This document shows, piece by piece, positions 54,209 to 62,599 of a stretch of DNA of 64,000 nucleotides. Made by a program: the position numbers and the translations under genes. Location of the stretch: contig NZ_JBHSYO010000002.1 of the NCBI RefSeq assembly GCF_042662685.1, positions 1 through 64,000 on the forward strand, read 5' to 3'. The stretch is from Pseudobowmanella zhangzhouensis. GTDB lineage: Bacteria; Pseudomonadota; Gammaproteobacteria; Enterobacterales; Alteromonadaceae. Each line of letters begins with the position of its first letter. Within the stretch, counting starts at the first letter, position 1. Below the pieces are notes generated by a model, which was not told the DNA's origin, ran no database searches, and worked only from the letters and a program-made list of their open reading frames with translations.

Positions 54209-54829
54209 TTAGCTGACTGGTTTGGTCGCAATCAAATAACAATGGGTGTCCGGCGCAATCGGCCGCTGCAGAAACACCAGATTGAGTTTATTGGCCGCCA
54301 GCACTGACAAATAGCCGGTAATACCTAATGTGGCGTAATACAATTGTGGCCCCATTGCGGCATTGCGATGTTCATCCGGGTGTTCTAATCCCCCAAATGA
54401 AAAGATCAATACACCACCGGGGTTAAGCCAATGACTCATGTTATTGATTAACTGGGTCTGTTGAATGGGTGACATATGCCACAGGCTGTCCCAGGCGCTG
54501 ATAAAATCATACGTGCGTGGAGGCTGCCAGATCAGTACGTCCTGGTGGAAAAAGGACACATCGGGCAAGGCGGCGCGGGACAGACGAATCATTTCCGCTG
54601 ATACATCGATACCATGGCACTCAAAACCGTGAGACTGCACCAGTGAGATCAAACGCCCATTACAGCCACACCCAATATCCAGCGCAGTTTTACCCTGCGT
54701 AACCGAATTCAGCGCCTGTTGGTGAGCGCTGATTCCATTGCTGCGGTCAAAGTCGTCCCGTAACCAAAGGTGGGTGATTTGATCATAAGCCTGGCCTATT
54801 TGCACTGGGGTCATGCTGATGGGCTGCAT
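54209..54829 (-). CDS. class I SAM-dependent methyltransferase
   Basis: Soluble methyltransferase of 206 aa. SAM motif ALDIGCGCNGRLISLV, then CHGIDVSAEMI, DFISAWDSLWHM and LNPGGVLIFSFGG. TehB/UbiG-like fold; substrate unknown. No good ribosome site before ATG 54829; ATG 54814 is an alternative. Separated from the upstream receptor gene by a terminator. Confidence 0.85.
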   Translation of the reverse strand: MQPISMTPVQIGQAYDQITHLWLRDDFDRSNGISAHQQALNSVTQGKTALDIGCGCNGRLISLVQSHGFECHGIDVSAEMIRLSRAALPDVSFFHQDVLIWQPPRTYDFISAWDSLWHMSPIQQTQLINNMSHWLNPGGVLIFSFGGLEHPDEHRNAAMGPQLYYATLGITGYLSVLAANKLNLVFLQRPIAPDTHCYLIATKPVS

Positions 54830-54849
54830 ACTTTATTGAGATTCCTCAT

Positions 54850-54875
54850 AAAAAAGGCCGCTGTCTCGCGGCCTT
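54850..54875 (-). terminator. chemoreceptor gene terminator
   Basis: Minus-strand GGCCGC/GCGGCC hairpin followed by T6. Confidence 0.85.
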
Positions 54876-54894
54876 ATCATAACGCTGCACGGGT

Positions 54895-56439
54895 CTAGCG
54901 TTTAAAGGTTTTACTGATCCCGGCAATTTTGTCGATGCTGACTTTAAGATTATCGGCGTTTTCGCGCATCTCACGCGCCACATCATTGTTCTGATCGGCC
55001 ACCTGCACAATGTTATTGATATTGCGTTCAATCTCACTGCTGGCAAGTTTCTGTTCACTGGTGGCTGTTACGATCATGGAGGAAAACTCAGTGACTTTGT
55101 CGATCATGCTGTAGATATTTTCAATCTGCTGAGCTGACACTTCACTGTCCTCAGCACAGCTCAGCGCCCTGTCGCGACTTTCCTGCATCACCTTAACCCA
55201 CTCCTGTAGCGTGCTGCGCATCTGTTGCAGGTTTTCTTTGATGGTCCCTGCCGATACCTGCGTGCGGGTCGATAATGCCCGTACTTCATCTGCCACCACC
55301 GAGAAGCCGCGGCCACTTTCACCCGCCCTTGCCGCCTCAATCGCAGCATTTAGCGCCAGCAGATTGGTTTGATCGGCTATCGCCTCGATTTCCGACATCG
55401 TACTGGAGACTTTATCCGCCTCGGCCATTAACGAATCAGCCGAGTTGGCGGCGGTACTAACTATGTCCGCTAACTGGTTCACCTTATCGCGACTTTCCAG
55501 CACACGACTCTTGGCCGTTTCACAAAACTTACCGGTTTCATGCACCTGACCCGCGGTTTGCTCGGCGTTTTGCGCCACCACCTCGCTGGTTTGCGCCAGT
55601 TCATCAATCGCCGCAGCAATGGACTCAACTTCGCTTTTTTGCTGGCGGATCCCTTCTGTGGTTTGTTTCACCAGTGCCACGGTATTGAACACGATATCCT
55701 GCAAGCTGTTTCCGGCATCTTGCGTGCGACCCAGTAAAGTGCGCTGCATGCCTTCCTGCATGGCCATATGGAAGCGAAACTGCCCTGCCGCGCCATGCCC
55801 GCCGTAAACCAAGCGGCTGACACTGTCGAATTGCTCACGCAATTTATTGGCAATGGCTGGGGTAACAAATAATTCATTGCGAAACAGCAATAACAAAGCC
55901 CCTGTGACCACTAAAAAGATCAAAGCAGGCAAGACATCCGCCATGGTCCATATCAATGCAAAACCAATCAGACCAATCACTGCGGCACTTAACTGTTTAA
56001 CCGACTGACTAAACTCACGGCCTGGCGATTTACCACTATTGATGGCTTGGTACAGGCGCTGCGCCCGCGCTTTGACTTTGGCGTCCGGTTTGACCCGCAC
56101 CGACTGGTAACCAACGAGTTTGTCACCAACAAAAATCGGCGTAACAAAGGCATCCACCCAGTAATAACTGCCGTCCTTACACAGGTTTTTCACAATTCCG
56201 CGCCAGCTATGACCCTTTTGCAGGTTGTCCCACATGTCTTTAAAGGCGGCTTTTGGCATATCAGGATGGCGCACCAGATTATGGTTCTTACCGACTAATT
56301 CTTCTGACGTGTAGCCCGCCACTTTGCAGAAAATGTCATTGGCGTAGGTGATCACGCCTCGGGTATCTGTGGTAGATACCAGTTCTTCATTTGCCGGGTA
56401 GGTTACTTCCCTATCGGTGACCGTTTGGCCTCGTCGCAT
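54895..56439 (-). CDS. PAS-containing methyl-accepting chemotaxis protein (Aer-like)
   Basis: Receptor of 514 aa: an N-terminal PAS domain (about 10-110; DTRGVITYANDIFCKVAGY, GKNHNLVRHPDMP, YYWVDAFVTPIF), two closely spaced membrane segments (about 145-185; AAVIGLIGFALIWTMADVLP, ALIFLVVTGALLLLF), then a cytoplasmic signalling domain with the CheA/W tip IADQTNLLALNAAIEAARAG. Aer-type layout suggests redox or energy taxis. Start at ATG 56439 after GGGAGAT. It follows two small genes read in the same direction. Confidence 0.93.
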   Translation of the reverse strand: MRRGQTVTDREVTYPANEELVSTTDTRGVITYANDIFCKVAGYTSEELVGKNHNLVRHPDMPKAAFKDMWDNLQKGHSWRGIVKNLCKDGSYYWVDAFVTPIFVGDKLVGYQSVRVKPDAKVKARAQRLYQAINSGKSPGREFSQSVKQLSAAVIGLIGFALIWTMADVLPALIFLVVTGALLLLFRNELFVTPAIANKLREQFDSVSRLVYGGHGAAGQFRFHMAMQEGMQRTLLGRTQDAGNSLQDIVFNTVALVKQTTEGIRQQKSEVESIAAAIDELAQTSEVVAQNAEQTAGQVHETGKFCETAKSRVLESRDKVNQLADIVSTAANSADSLMAEADKVSSTMSEIEAIADQTNLLALNAAIEAARAGESGRGFSVVADEVRALSTRTQVSAGTIKENLQQMRSTLQEWVKVMQESRDRALSCAEDSEVSAQQIENIYSMIDKVTEFSSMIVTATSEQKLASSEIERNINNIVQVADQNNDVAREMRENADNLKVSIDKIAGISKTFKR

Positions 56440-56461
56440 TGCTATCTCCCAATTTAGCGCT

Positions 56462-56776
56462 TCAAATAAGCGCTTTAACGGCATTGAAAAACGCCGCTGT
56501 TGCAGCTTGTGAGGCTCGCTGAACAGCCGCTTTACTCATCACACTGACCGCCAGCATTTGTGCTTCAATGGTCAGGCGTTCATCCTCCAGTTCCATTTGT
56601 AATTCCTCGTCGGTGATCTCACCTCGCAATCGTTGCTCTGCAAGTTGTTGCAGCGCGGCGCGTTCTCCGGCGAGTATCTGTTGACCGTAACTGCCCAGTG
56701 CAGCGGCATCCTCGCGCAGCGAATGAACCATTGCCCCGAGCATTTGTTGAATCACTGCTTCCAAATCCATGTGCAT
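56462..56776 (-). CDS. hypothetical helical protein
   Basis: Unrecognised 104-aa protein, almost all helix, Ala/Glu/Leu-rich (LEAVIQQMLGAMVHSLRED, DEELQMELEDERLTIEAQM), without signal or membrane segment. ATG 56776 overlaps the upstream lipoprotein stop as TGATG, so it is translationally coupled; ATG 56770 is an alternative. Lies 22 bases before the receptor gene. Confidence 0.7.
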   Translation of the reverse strand: MHMDLEAVIQQMLGAMVHSLREDAAALGSYGQQILAGERAALQQLAEQRLRGEITDEELQMELEDERLTIEAQMLAVSVMSKAAVQRASQAATAAFFNAVKALI

Positions 56777-57276
56777 CAACCCTGTTGTGGATTAAAAGAC
56801 TTTTTCGCTTCCTCGCTTAATGCCATCGCAATAAACAAACGAAAAAAGCGTTGCCGATGGTTGCCGAGCAACGCATCTTTATACACCGCATCAGCCGCCA
56901 GCTTCTGTGGATCATCATCAAACAGAATATACCTGGCCCAGTTATCCTTATGGCGCTGCTGATAGCGTTCGAAAAACTGCAAAATCTGCTCACTGATGGC
57001 GATACTTTCACTGTTCATGGGTCGGATTTGGTTACGCATAACCAACATTCGTAACGCCACTGTGATTTCCCGGTAGCGGGGCTCCCACTGTGAATAAACC
57101 CGTTCAGGTGCCGGCGTTGCCAGCATATCGGCATAGAAGGTGTCCACCGCTGCCGCCACCTCGACGATTTGCTCAGCCCCTTTTTCATCATATGGTGCGA
57201 CCGTGCTGATGCAGCCAGTCAGAACGGCGAATAGCCCTAATCCAGAAATTACACCTAACAACTTGTTTCGCATCAT
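56776..57276 (-). CDS. lipoprotein, function unknown
   Basis: Lipoprotein of 166 aa with lipobox AVLTGC (Cys about 22). The mature part is helical (VEVAAAVDTFYADMLAT, RYQQRHKDNWARYILFDDDP). AGGGA precedes ATGATG at 57276/57273. First gene of a three-gene operon ending in the chemoreceptor, so an accessory role in sensing is possible (inference). Confidence 0.75.
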   Translation of the reverse strand: MMRNKLLGVISGLGLFAVLTGCISTVAPYDEKGAEQIVEVAAAVDTFYADMLATPAPERVYSQWEPRYREITVALRMLVMRNQIRPMNSESIAISEQILQFFERYQQRHKDNWARYILFDDDPQKLAADAVYKDALLGNHRQRFFRLFIAMALSEEAKKSFNPQQG

Positions 57277-57368
57277 GTTTCCCTACTCATCGCCATCGTC
57301 AACCAAGCATAGACAAGGCTCTTATGGCTTGCCTGTGTTTTGTCCTTTTTTGGCAATTTCGCCAGGTA

Positions 57369-57396
57369 AAAATACAAAAGCCGGCAGTCAGCCGGC
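57369..57396 (-). terminator. isoaspartyl peptidase gene terminator
   Basis: GCCGGC/GCCGGC hairpin with a 5-base loop; minus-strand tail CTTTTGTATTTTT. Confidence 0.8.
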
Positions 57397-57417
57397 TTTG
57401 ACGCGCCTTGGGAGAGC

Positions 57418-58407
57418 TTATCGGTAGATTTGTACCGAGACTTTACCGTTTTTATCGATGCTGGCCCGATACATGCCTTCGGAGTTGAATGGCATACTGA
57501 TATTGCCCTTTGAATCGAGGATGATTACGCCGCCTTCGCCCGCATCGGCATTCAAGACCCCATTTATGACCTCATTACCAGCTTGCTCAATGGTTTTACC
57601 CTGATATTTCACGCGTGCGCAGATATCCGCCGCGACCTGATAACGTATAAAGTATTCACCATGCCCGGTAGCACTGACTGCGCAACTGGTATTGTCGGCG
57701 AAGGTACCCGCACCAATGATGGGTGCGTCGCCGATTCGCCCCCAGCGCTTGGCGGTCATCCCACCGGTTGAGGTGCCTGCAGCCAGGTTACCCTGTTTGT
57801 CCAACGCCACAGCCCCGACCGTACCCATTTTATAATCACGGTGTTGCTGCCACAGCGACGCATGGTCGTTTTTGATCATTTTCGCTTTGGCTTTTCGCAG
57901 TGCTTCACGCCGACGTGGCGTATCAAAATAACTGTTGTCGACCATGTCCAACCCCTGCTCGCGGGCAAACGCGTCGGCACCACTGCCTGACAGCATTACG
58001 TGCACCGATTGCTCCATTACCGCACGGGCCGCATTAATCGGGTTTTTAATTTGGGTAACACCTGCAACTGAGCCCGCGGCGCGGGTTCGGCCATCCATAA
58101 TAGATGCGTCCAGCTCATGTATCTCATCCCAGGTAAACACGGCGCCCTTGCCAGCGTTAAACAGTTCGGAGTCTTCCATCACATTAATCGCGGTTTGGAC
58201 TGCTTCGAGACTTGATGCGCCCTGCTGCAGGCGGGCGTAACCGGCTTTGACCGCCTCTTCCAGTTTGGCCCGGTAGGCCGCCTCCTGCTCTGCAGTCATA
58301 CTCTGGCGCGTGATTGTGCCGGCTCCACCATGGATGGCGATGGCAATATCATTGGCGCTGACAATGGGTGTGATAAACAGTAATGCAGCTAACGAGAGTG
58401 GTTTCAT
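57418..58407 (-). CDS. iaaA: isoaspartyl peptidase / L-asparaginase (Ntn hydrolase)
   Basis: Exported plant-type asparaginase of 329 aa including a signal peptide (residues 1-18, ending VSA). It self-cleaves before the nucleophile Thr196 in MGTVGAVALD and hydrolyses isoaspartyl dipeptides and asparagine. IAIHGGAGT, GKGAVF and GTSTGGMTAKRWGRIGD are hallmarks. Start at ATG 58407 after AGGGA; the frame to 58488 includes the terminator of the gene upstream. Confidence 0.93.
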   Translation of the reverse strand: MKPLSLAALLFITPIVSANDIAIAIHGGAGTITRQSMTAEQEAAYRAKLEEAVKAGYARLQQGASSLEAVQTAINVMEDSELFNAGKGAVFTWDEIHELDASIMDGRTRAAGSVAGVTQIKNPINAARAVMEQSVHVMLSGSGADAFAREQGLDMVDNSYFDTPRRREALRKAKAKMIKNDHASLWQQHRDYKMGTVGAVALDKQGNLAAGTSTGGMTAKRWGRIGDAPIIGAGTFADNTSCAVSATGHGEYFIRYQVAADICARVKYQGKTIEQAGNEVINGVLNADAGEGGVIILDSKGNISMPFNSEGMYRASIDKNGKVSVQIYR

Positions 58408-58447
58408 GACGGAGTCCCTGTGATTTTTCAACGACCATAAACAACAC

Positions 58448-58470
58448 AGCCGGACTAAGCTAGTCCGGCT
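58448..58470 (-). terminator. hairpin after the DUF5916 gene
   Basis: Perfect AGCCGGACTA/TAGTCCGGCT stem with a 3-base loop, followed on the minus strand by GTGTTGTTT. The T-run is weak. Confidence 0.6.
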
Positions 58471-58502
58471 GCGATAAAAGGTGGGCAAAAACTGCCGAAA
58501 AA

Positions 58503-60725
58503 TCAGTATTGCCAGGCGTAACTAAACTTAGCGAAGACCTGACGATCGGTGCGGCGATAGCCATTTGACTCGGCGGTATCCAAACCAAAATCACCATAAC
58601 CCACATAGATCAGGGTTTGTGGATTGACCTTGTAGGAGTACAACAACTGCGTTTGCACATAAGACTCGCTGTCAGCATAGTCCTCAGGCTGCAAATACAG
58701 GCCCGGGGTACGATTAATATGCGTGTACTGCACGTTTAAACGGATCTGATTGCGCATATCGAATTGATAAGACAGCACCGCATCGGCCAAATAGGCGTTA
58801 TACAGATTGCTACCATCAATATCTAACGTATCGTAATAGTTACCTACCAGCAGCTCCCATTCATCGCTGATTTGCCAGTTGATCACAGACTCAACGTACC
58901 AGTTCTGACCCAGACGTACGTTGTCGTAATCAATGCTGTCACCATGGCTGACATACAGGCTCACATATAAATCGGCAATCGGACGACCTTCCAGCCAGGT
59001 ACTGACCTTGTATTCGTCAAACAACTCACCCGCATAGTGACGCTCGCGCGCCAGCACACCGGCACTAACGAACGCTGAGTAGCTGTTAAACCACAGATTG
59101 ATATACCCCTCGATTTCCTGTTCGAGCAACTGGTCATCACTGAGACGATAAGTTTTGTCCCAATCGCCGTTAATGCGTACCCGATTGACGGTTTTATTGT
59201 CTTTCAGGTACCAGTTGTGACCACCACCTACCACCAGCTTCTGATAATCAGATTGACCAACGAAGCCCATATCGGCACGAAAATCCTGACCTATGCGGTT
59301 GTACTCCACATAAATATTGTCATCGCCGGTAAAGTACTGGTAATTCAGCGACACCGCGTTGTCGGTTTGCTGTGCCGCCAGACTATAGTCTTGTTGTACC
59401 TGCAGCGGGTTGTCGCTTTCTGAGCGGGCCACCAGATAGGTAATCTGATGGGCATCATTGATGTTGTACACACCATCCACTGCCAGCATATCGTTGCGAT
59501 AGTCATCGGCACTGCGGCTTGTCAATAACACGCCCGCACTGCTGCGTTCACCCACATCCGATTTGTATCGTCCGACAAAACTCTTTGAGGCGCTGTCCAG
59601 TTGCACAATATCGCTGCTTTCACTGAAGGGTAACAGGAAGTCGGTACGTTTATCGTCTGCCATCATCACCCCAAAGCTATGGGAATTAATTTTACCGGTG
59701 ATCTTTGCGCCAACATCCGGATCGACAATATTACGGGTATGCACCAGATTCAGCTGGTTACTGCTGAAATAATCGCTGCCATCAAGGAAAAACGGGCGTT
59801 TTTCGTTGTAGAACAATGCGAAAGTTTTATTAATATCCAGTTGACCATCATCCGCTTCCACATTGGAGAAATCCGGGTTGATGGTGGCGTTTAGCACGAT
59901 GTCCTGGGTCATCCCCCAACGAATGTCCAGACCAACATCGCTTTCCACATCGCCGTTTACCCAATCGCCCTGCGCGTTTTTGCTGTCGGCACGGCCTAGT
60001 GTCAAGGTTGGGGTCAACTGCAGGTTGTGGCCTTGCTTGATATTATTGAAACCGCGGATCTGATCGAACTGACAAATTGAACATTTGCTATCCCGATCAC
60101 GCGGGAAATTCGTCGCAGAGGATTTTATATCGCGGGGATGGTTACGCCATAACGCGATATTCCAGGTTTGCGGCTGGCCGGTTTCCGGGAAACGCAGGGC
60201 TTTAAATGGGATCGCCACTTCGACCTGGTAACCAAACTCGGTGATTTGGCCGGCACTGTCCCATATAGCATCCCAGCTTTCGTCTTCTGCCCAACCATCG
60301 TTGTCGTCCATCAGCATATCTGCCTGCGCACCATATGGATTGACAAAAAATTCAAAACCCGTGCGCTGAGCGCCGAATGTGTCAATGATGATGCCGACGT
60401 TGTCATCCTGAAACAAACCATCGTGTGGACGGAATGCACTGCGAATCAACTCAGGATTATCATCATAAGCTTTAAATGCGATATACAGGTACTCACCATC
60501 TTCGTATAAAAACGCTTCAGTCCTGATACGCGCGGGATCACCGTGATTGGGATAGGCTTCATAAGCCAGATTGATTTGCGTGGCATGCTGCCACACGGCC
60601 TCATCTAGCTGACCATCTACTTTGATTTTGCTGCTGTCGTGTAACAGCTCATATTGTGCCGCTTGAGCAGGCACAGCCAAACAGGCTAATGCCAACAGCA
60701 TTCCTGCTTTATTATGCTTTTCCAT
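58503..60725 (-). CDS. CBM9-like / DUF5916 outer-membrane protein
   Basis: Exported protein of 740 aa: signal peptide (about 1-22, ending AQA), an N-terminal CBM9-type beta-sandwich (about 30-200; KVDGQLDEAVWQHA, DDNVGIIIDTFGAQRTGFEF), then a DUF5916 region (NPDFSNVEADDGQLDIN, YNEKRPFFLDGSDYF) predicted to form an outer-membrane barrel with terminal aromatic residue (KFSYAWQY). Substrate unknown. The 202 bases to the next gene carry no gene. Confidence 0.88.
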   Translation of the reverse strand: MEKHNKAGMLLALACLAVPAQAAQYELLHDSSKIKVDGQLDEAVWQHATQINLAYEAYPNHGDPARIRTEAFLYEDGEYLYIAFKAYDDNPELIRSAFRPHDGLFQDDNVGIIIDTFGAQRTGFEFFVNPYGAQADMLMDDNDGWAEDESWDAIWDSAGQITEFGYQVEVAIPFKALRFPETGQPQTWNIALWRNHPRDIKSSATNFPRDRDSKCSICQFDQIRGFNNIKQGHNLQLTPTLTLGRADSKNAQGDWVNGDVESDVGLDIRWGMTQDIVLNATINPDFSNVEADDGQLDINKTFALFYNEKRPFFLDGSDYFSSNQLNLVHTRNIVDPDVGAKITGKINSHSFGVMMADDKRTDFLLPFSESSDIVQLDSASKSFVGRYKSDVGERSSAGVLLTSRSADDYRNDMLAVDGVYNINDAHQITYLVARSESDNPLQVQQDYSLAAQQTDNAVSLNYQYFTGDDNIYVEYNRIGQDFRADMGFVGQSDYQKLVVGGGHNWYLKDNKTVNRVRINGDWDKTYRLSDDQLLEQEIEGYINLWFNSYSAFVSAGVLARERHYAGELFDEYKVSTWLEGRPIADLYVSLYVSHGDSIDYDNVRLGQNWYVESVINWQISDEWELLVGNYYDTLDIDGSNLYNAYLADAVLSYQFDMRNQIRLNVQYTHINRTPGLYLQPEDYADSESYVQTQLLYSYKVNPQTLIYVGYGDFGLDTAESNGYRRTDRQVFAKFSYAWQY

Positions 60726-60927
60726 CTACGCTACTACTTGTTGTATTTCGTTATAGTTTTAGTCGCGACAGATGCTACCAAAGTTTGCCCAATTGCTTAA
60801 ATAAAAATCATATTTTTTACGGACTTATTGGCGGGTAGTATTCACACCTTGGTACAAACTTTGCTCCCTTATTGTTTTTGGCTTCGTTGTTTCAGGCCAT
60901 AACGACCATAGATAAAGTGAGAGGATC

Positions 60928-61560
60928 ATGAAAAAACTGATTATTGCGACAACCATTGCAACTCTGATGATGACAGGTTGCGCCAATGATATGAGCAACG
61001 CGCAAAAAGGCGCAGGCATTGGCGCGGTACTGGGTGCCGTGTTGGGTAAAGCCACCGGCGATCATGATAAAAGCCGTCTGGCATGGGGCGCGGTTGTCGG
61101 CGCGATTGCCGGTGGTGCAATTGGCAATTACATGGATAAACAGGAAGAGGAGTTCCGCAAAGAATTGGCCGACAGTGGTGTCGAGGTGTATCGGGATGGC
61201 GACACCATTACTCTGCGGATGCCGGGCAACATTACTTTCGATACTGACAGCAACCGTATCGACCCACGCTTTTACCCGGTGCTGAACGATGTCGCGCTTG
61301 TGCTAAACAAGTATGAAAAGACGGTGCTAAAAATCACCGGGCACACCGACAGCACAGGGTCAGATGAATACAACCAGTCTTTGTCTGAACAACGTGCCGC
61401 CAGCGTGAAAAATTATCTGCTCAGTCAACAGGTGGATAATCGTCGTATCACCACAGTGGGCATGGGTGAATATGAGCCTTTGGTCAGCAACGATACAGCA
61501 GAACTGCGCCAGCAAAACCGTCGGGTGGAGCTGCAAGTTTTTCCATTAAAGAACAGCTAA
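60928..61560 (+). CDS. YiaD-like OmpA-domain lipoprotein
   Basis: Outer-membrane lipoprotein of 210 aa: lipobox MMTGC (Cys18), a glycine-zipper segment (about 27-68; GAGIGAVLGAVLG, GAIAGGAIGNYM), and a C-terminal OmpA domain binding peptidoglycan (ITGHTDSTGSDEYNQSLSEQ and RAASVKNYL). GAGAGGATC precedes ATG 60928. Resembles E. coli YiaD in length and order. Confidence 0.92.
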   Translation: MKKLIIATTIATLMMTGCANDMSNAQKGAGIGAVLGAVLGKATGDHDKSRLAWGAVVGAIAGGAIGNYMDKQEEEFRKELADSGVEVYRDGDTITLRMPGNITFDTDSNRIDPRFYPVLNDVALVLNKYEKTVLKITGHTDSTGSDEYNQSLSEQRAASVKNYLLSQQVDNRRITTVGMGEYEPLVSNDTAELRQQNRRVELQVFPLKNS

Positions 61561-61574
61561 CCGGTAAAAATGAC

Positions 61575-61604
61575 CGCCCCGCCTTGTCGGGGCGTTATTT
61601 TTTT
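61575..61604. terminator. terminator after the OmpA-like gene
   Basis: CGCCCCG/CGGGGCG hairpin followed by TTATTTTTTT on the plus strand. It overlaps the last codons of the convergent minus-strand gene. Confidence 0.85.
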
Positions 61605-62599
61605 ACGCAGTAAAATAAACAATCCTCAGTCGCCGCTTTGACAGACGTAGTCGCCATAAAAATATGCAATGATTGATTAAAACGCACCTGATTATTGTCC
61701 AGCGTAAATAAGTCCAGGTGCAGGTCATTGCCCATTTCATCCCGCACCCGAAAAACGCTTAAATCTGCGCCATTGATCCACCCAAGTAAATCACCCTGTT
61801 CAACCCCGTCATAATTATATTGTGTGACCTGTTGGAGGATGCATACATCGGTCAGGTGCTGGCGCTGGTTGGCGTAGCTTAGCGACATGCCGGGGCGCAA
61901 CTCTACCCGCATCGGATGACTCAGGACCTGAGCGGGAAACGCACATTCATCCAGGGTCTCGCTGATGGCCAATCGACATATTCCCTGATAAGCAATTTGG
62001 TGTGATTTGGCATCATCGCTGCCGCCGCACTCAATCGTCAGGGTTGGACAGTCAAATTCCTGCTCCATCAAAGAGCCCAGGCGCAAACCCGTATGAATTA
62101 AATAATCGCTCCATAGCCCTGCCAGTTTTCGCGTCGCGAGATCCTTTTGCAGTGCCACCGCAAATGCAGGTCCCTGACCTGAGGTATTGTGTAAATCAAC
62201 CACGCATTCCGGGGTAACCTCGCGAATCGCCTTCACAATGCGCTGCGCACGCAGGGTATCCGCCTGATTGTCATCCAGGGCAAAGCAGCGGTTGAGATCC
62301 CTTTCCCCCTCAATATACCGTTGGCTAAACCATTTTGCTGTTTTGGCGGCAGACACGGATGCAACAATAAAACGTAAATTTACCGCAGGTATCACGGCTG
62401 AATGCCAATAGCGACACATGGCGTAAAAACCCGACGGTTCATTGCCATGGATCAGCACCGACACAGCGCGCCACCTGGTATTATCCTGACCGGCGACATC
62501 AAATACACTGACGTCCTGCAGGCGAGAAAGTACCTCTAATGGCTGGGCAAATTTCTGATGCCCCTGCAAATCCGCTCGATGTAATGCCTCAGCCCGCAT
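61595..62599 (-). CDS. M14-type desuccinylase/aspartoacylase family protein
   Basis: Zinc-dependent amidohydrolase-like protein of 334 aa. The zinc residues are visible as His and Glu in LIHGNEPSG and His in VDLHNTSG, with the catalytic Glu in TIECGG. It would remove an acyl group from an amino acid or cleave an amide. Start at ATG 62599 after GGAG, overlapping the glutamate-cysteine ligase gene by 11 bases, so the two are coupled. The upstream frame to 62659 has no ribosome site. Confidence 0.85.
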   Translation of the reverse strand: MRAEALHRADLQGHQKFAQPLEVLSRLQDVSVFDVAGQDNTRWRAVSVLIHGNEPSGFYAMCRYWHSAVIPAVNLRFIVASVSAAKTAKWFSQRYIEGERDLNRCFALDDNQADTLRAQRIVKAIREVTPECVVDLHNTSGQGPAFAVALQKDLATRKLAGLWSDYLIHTGLRLGSLMEQEFDCPTLTIECGGSDDAKSHQIAYQGICRLAISETLDECAFPAQVLSHPMRVELRPGMSLSYANQRQHLTDVCILQQVTQYNYDGVEQGDLLGWINGADLSVFRVRDEMGNDLHLDLFTLDNNQVRFNQSLHIFMATTSVKAATEDCLFYCVKK

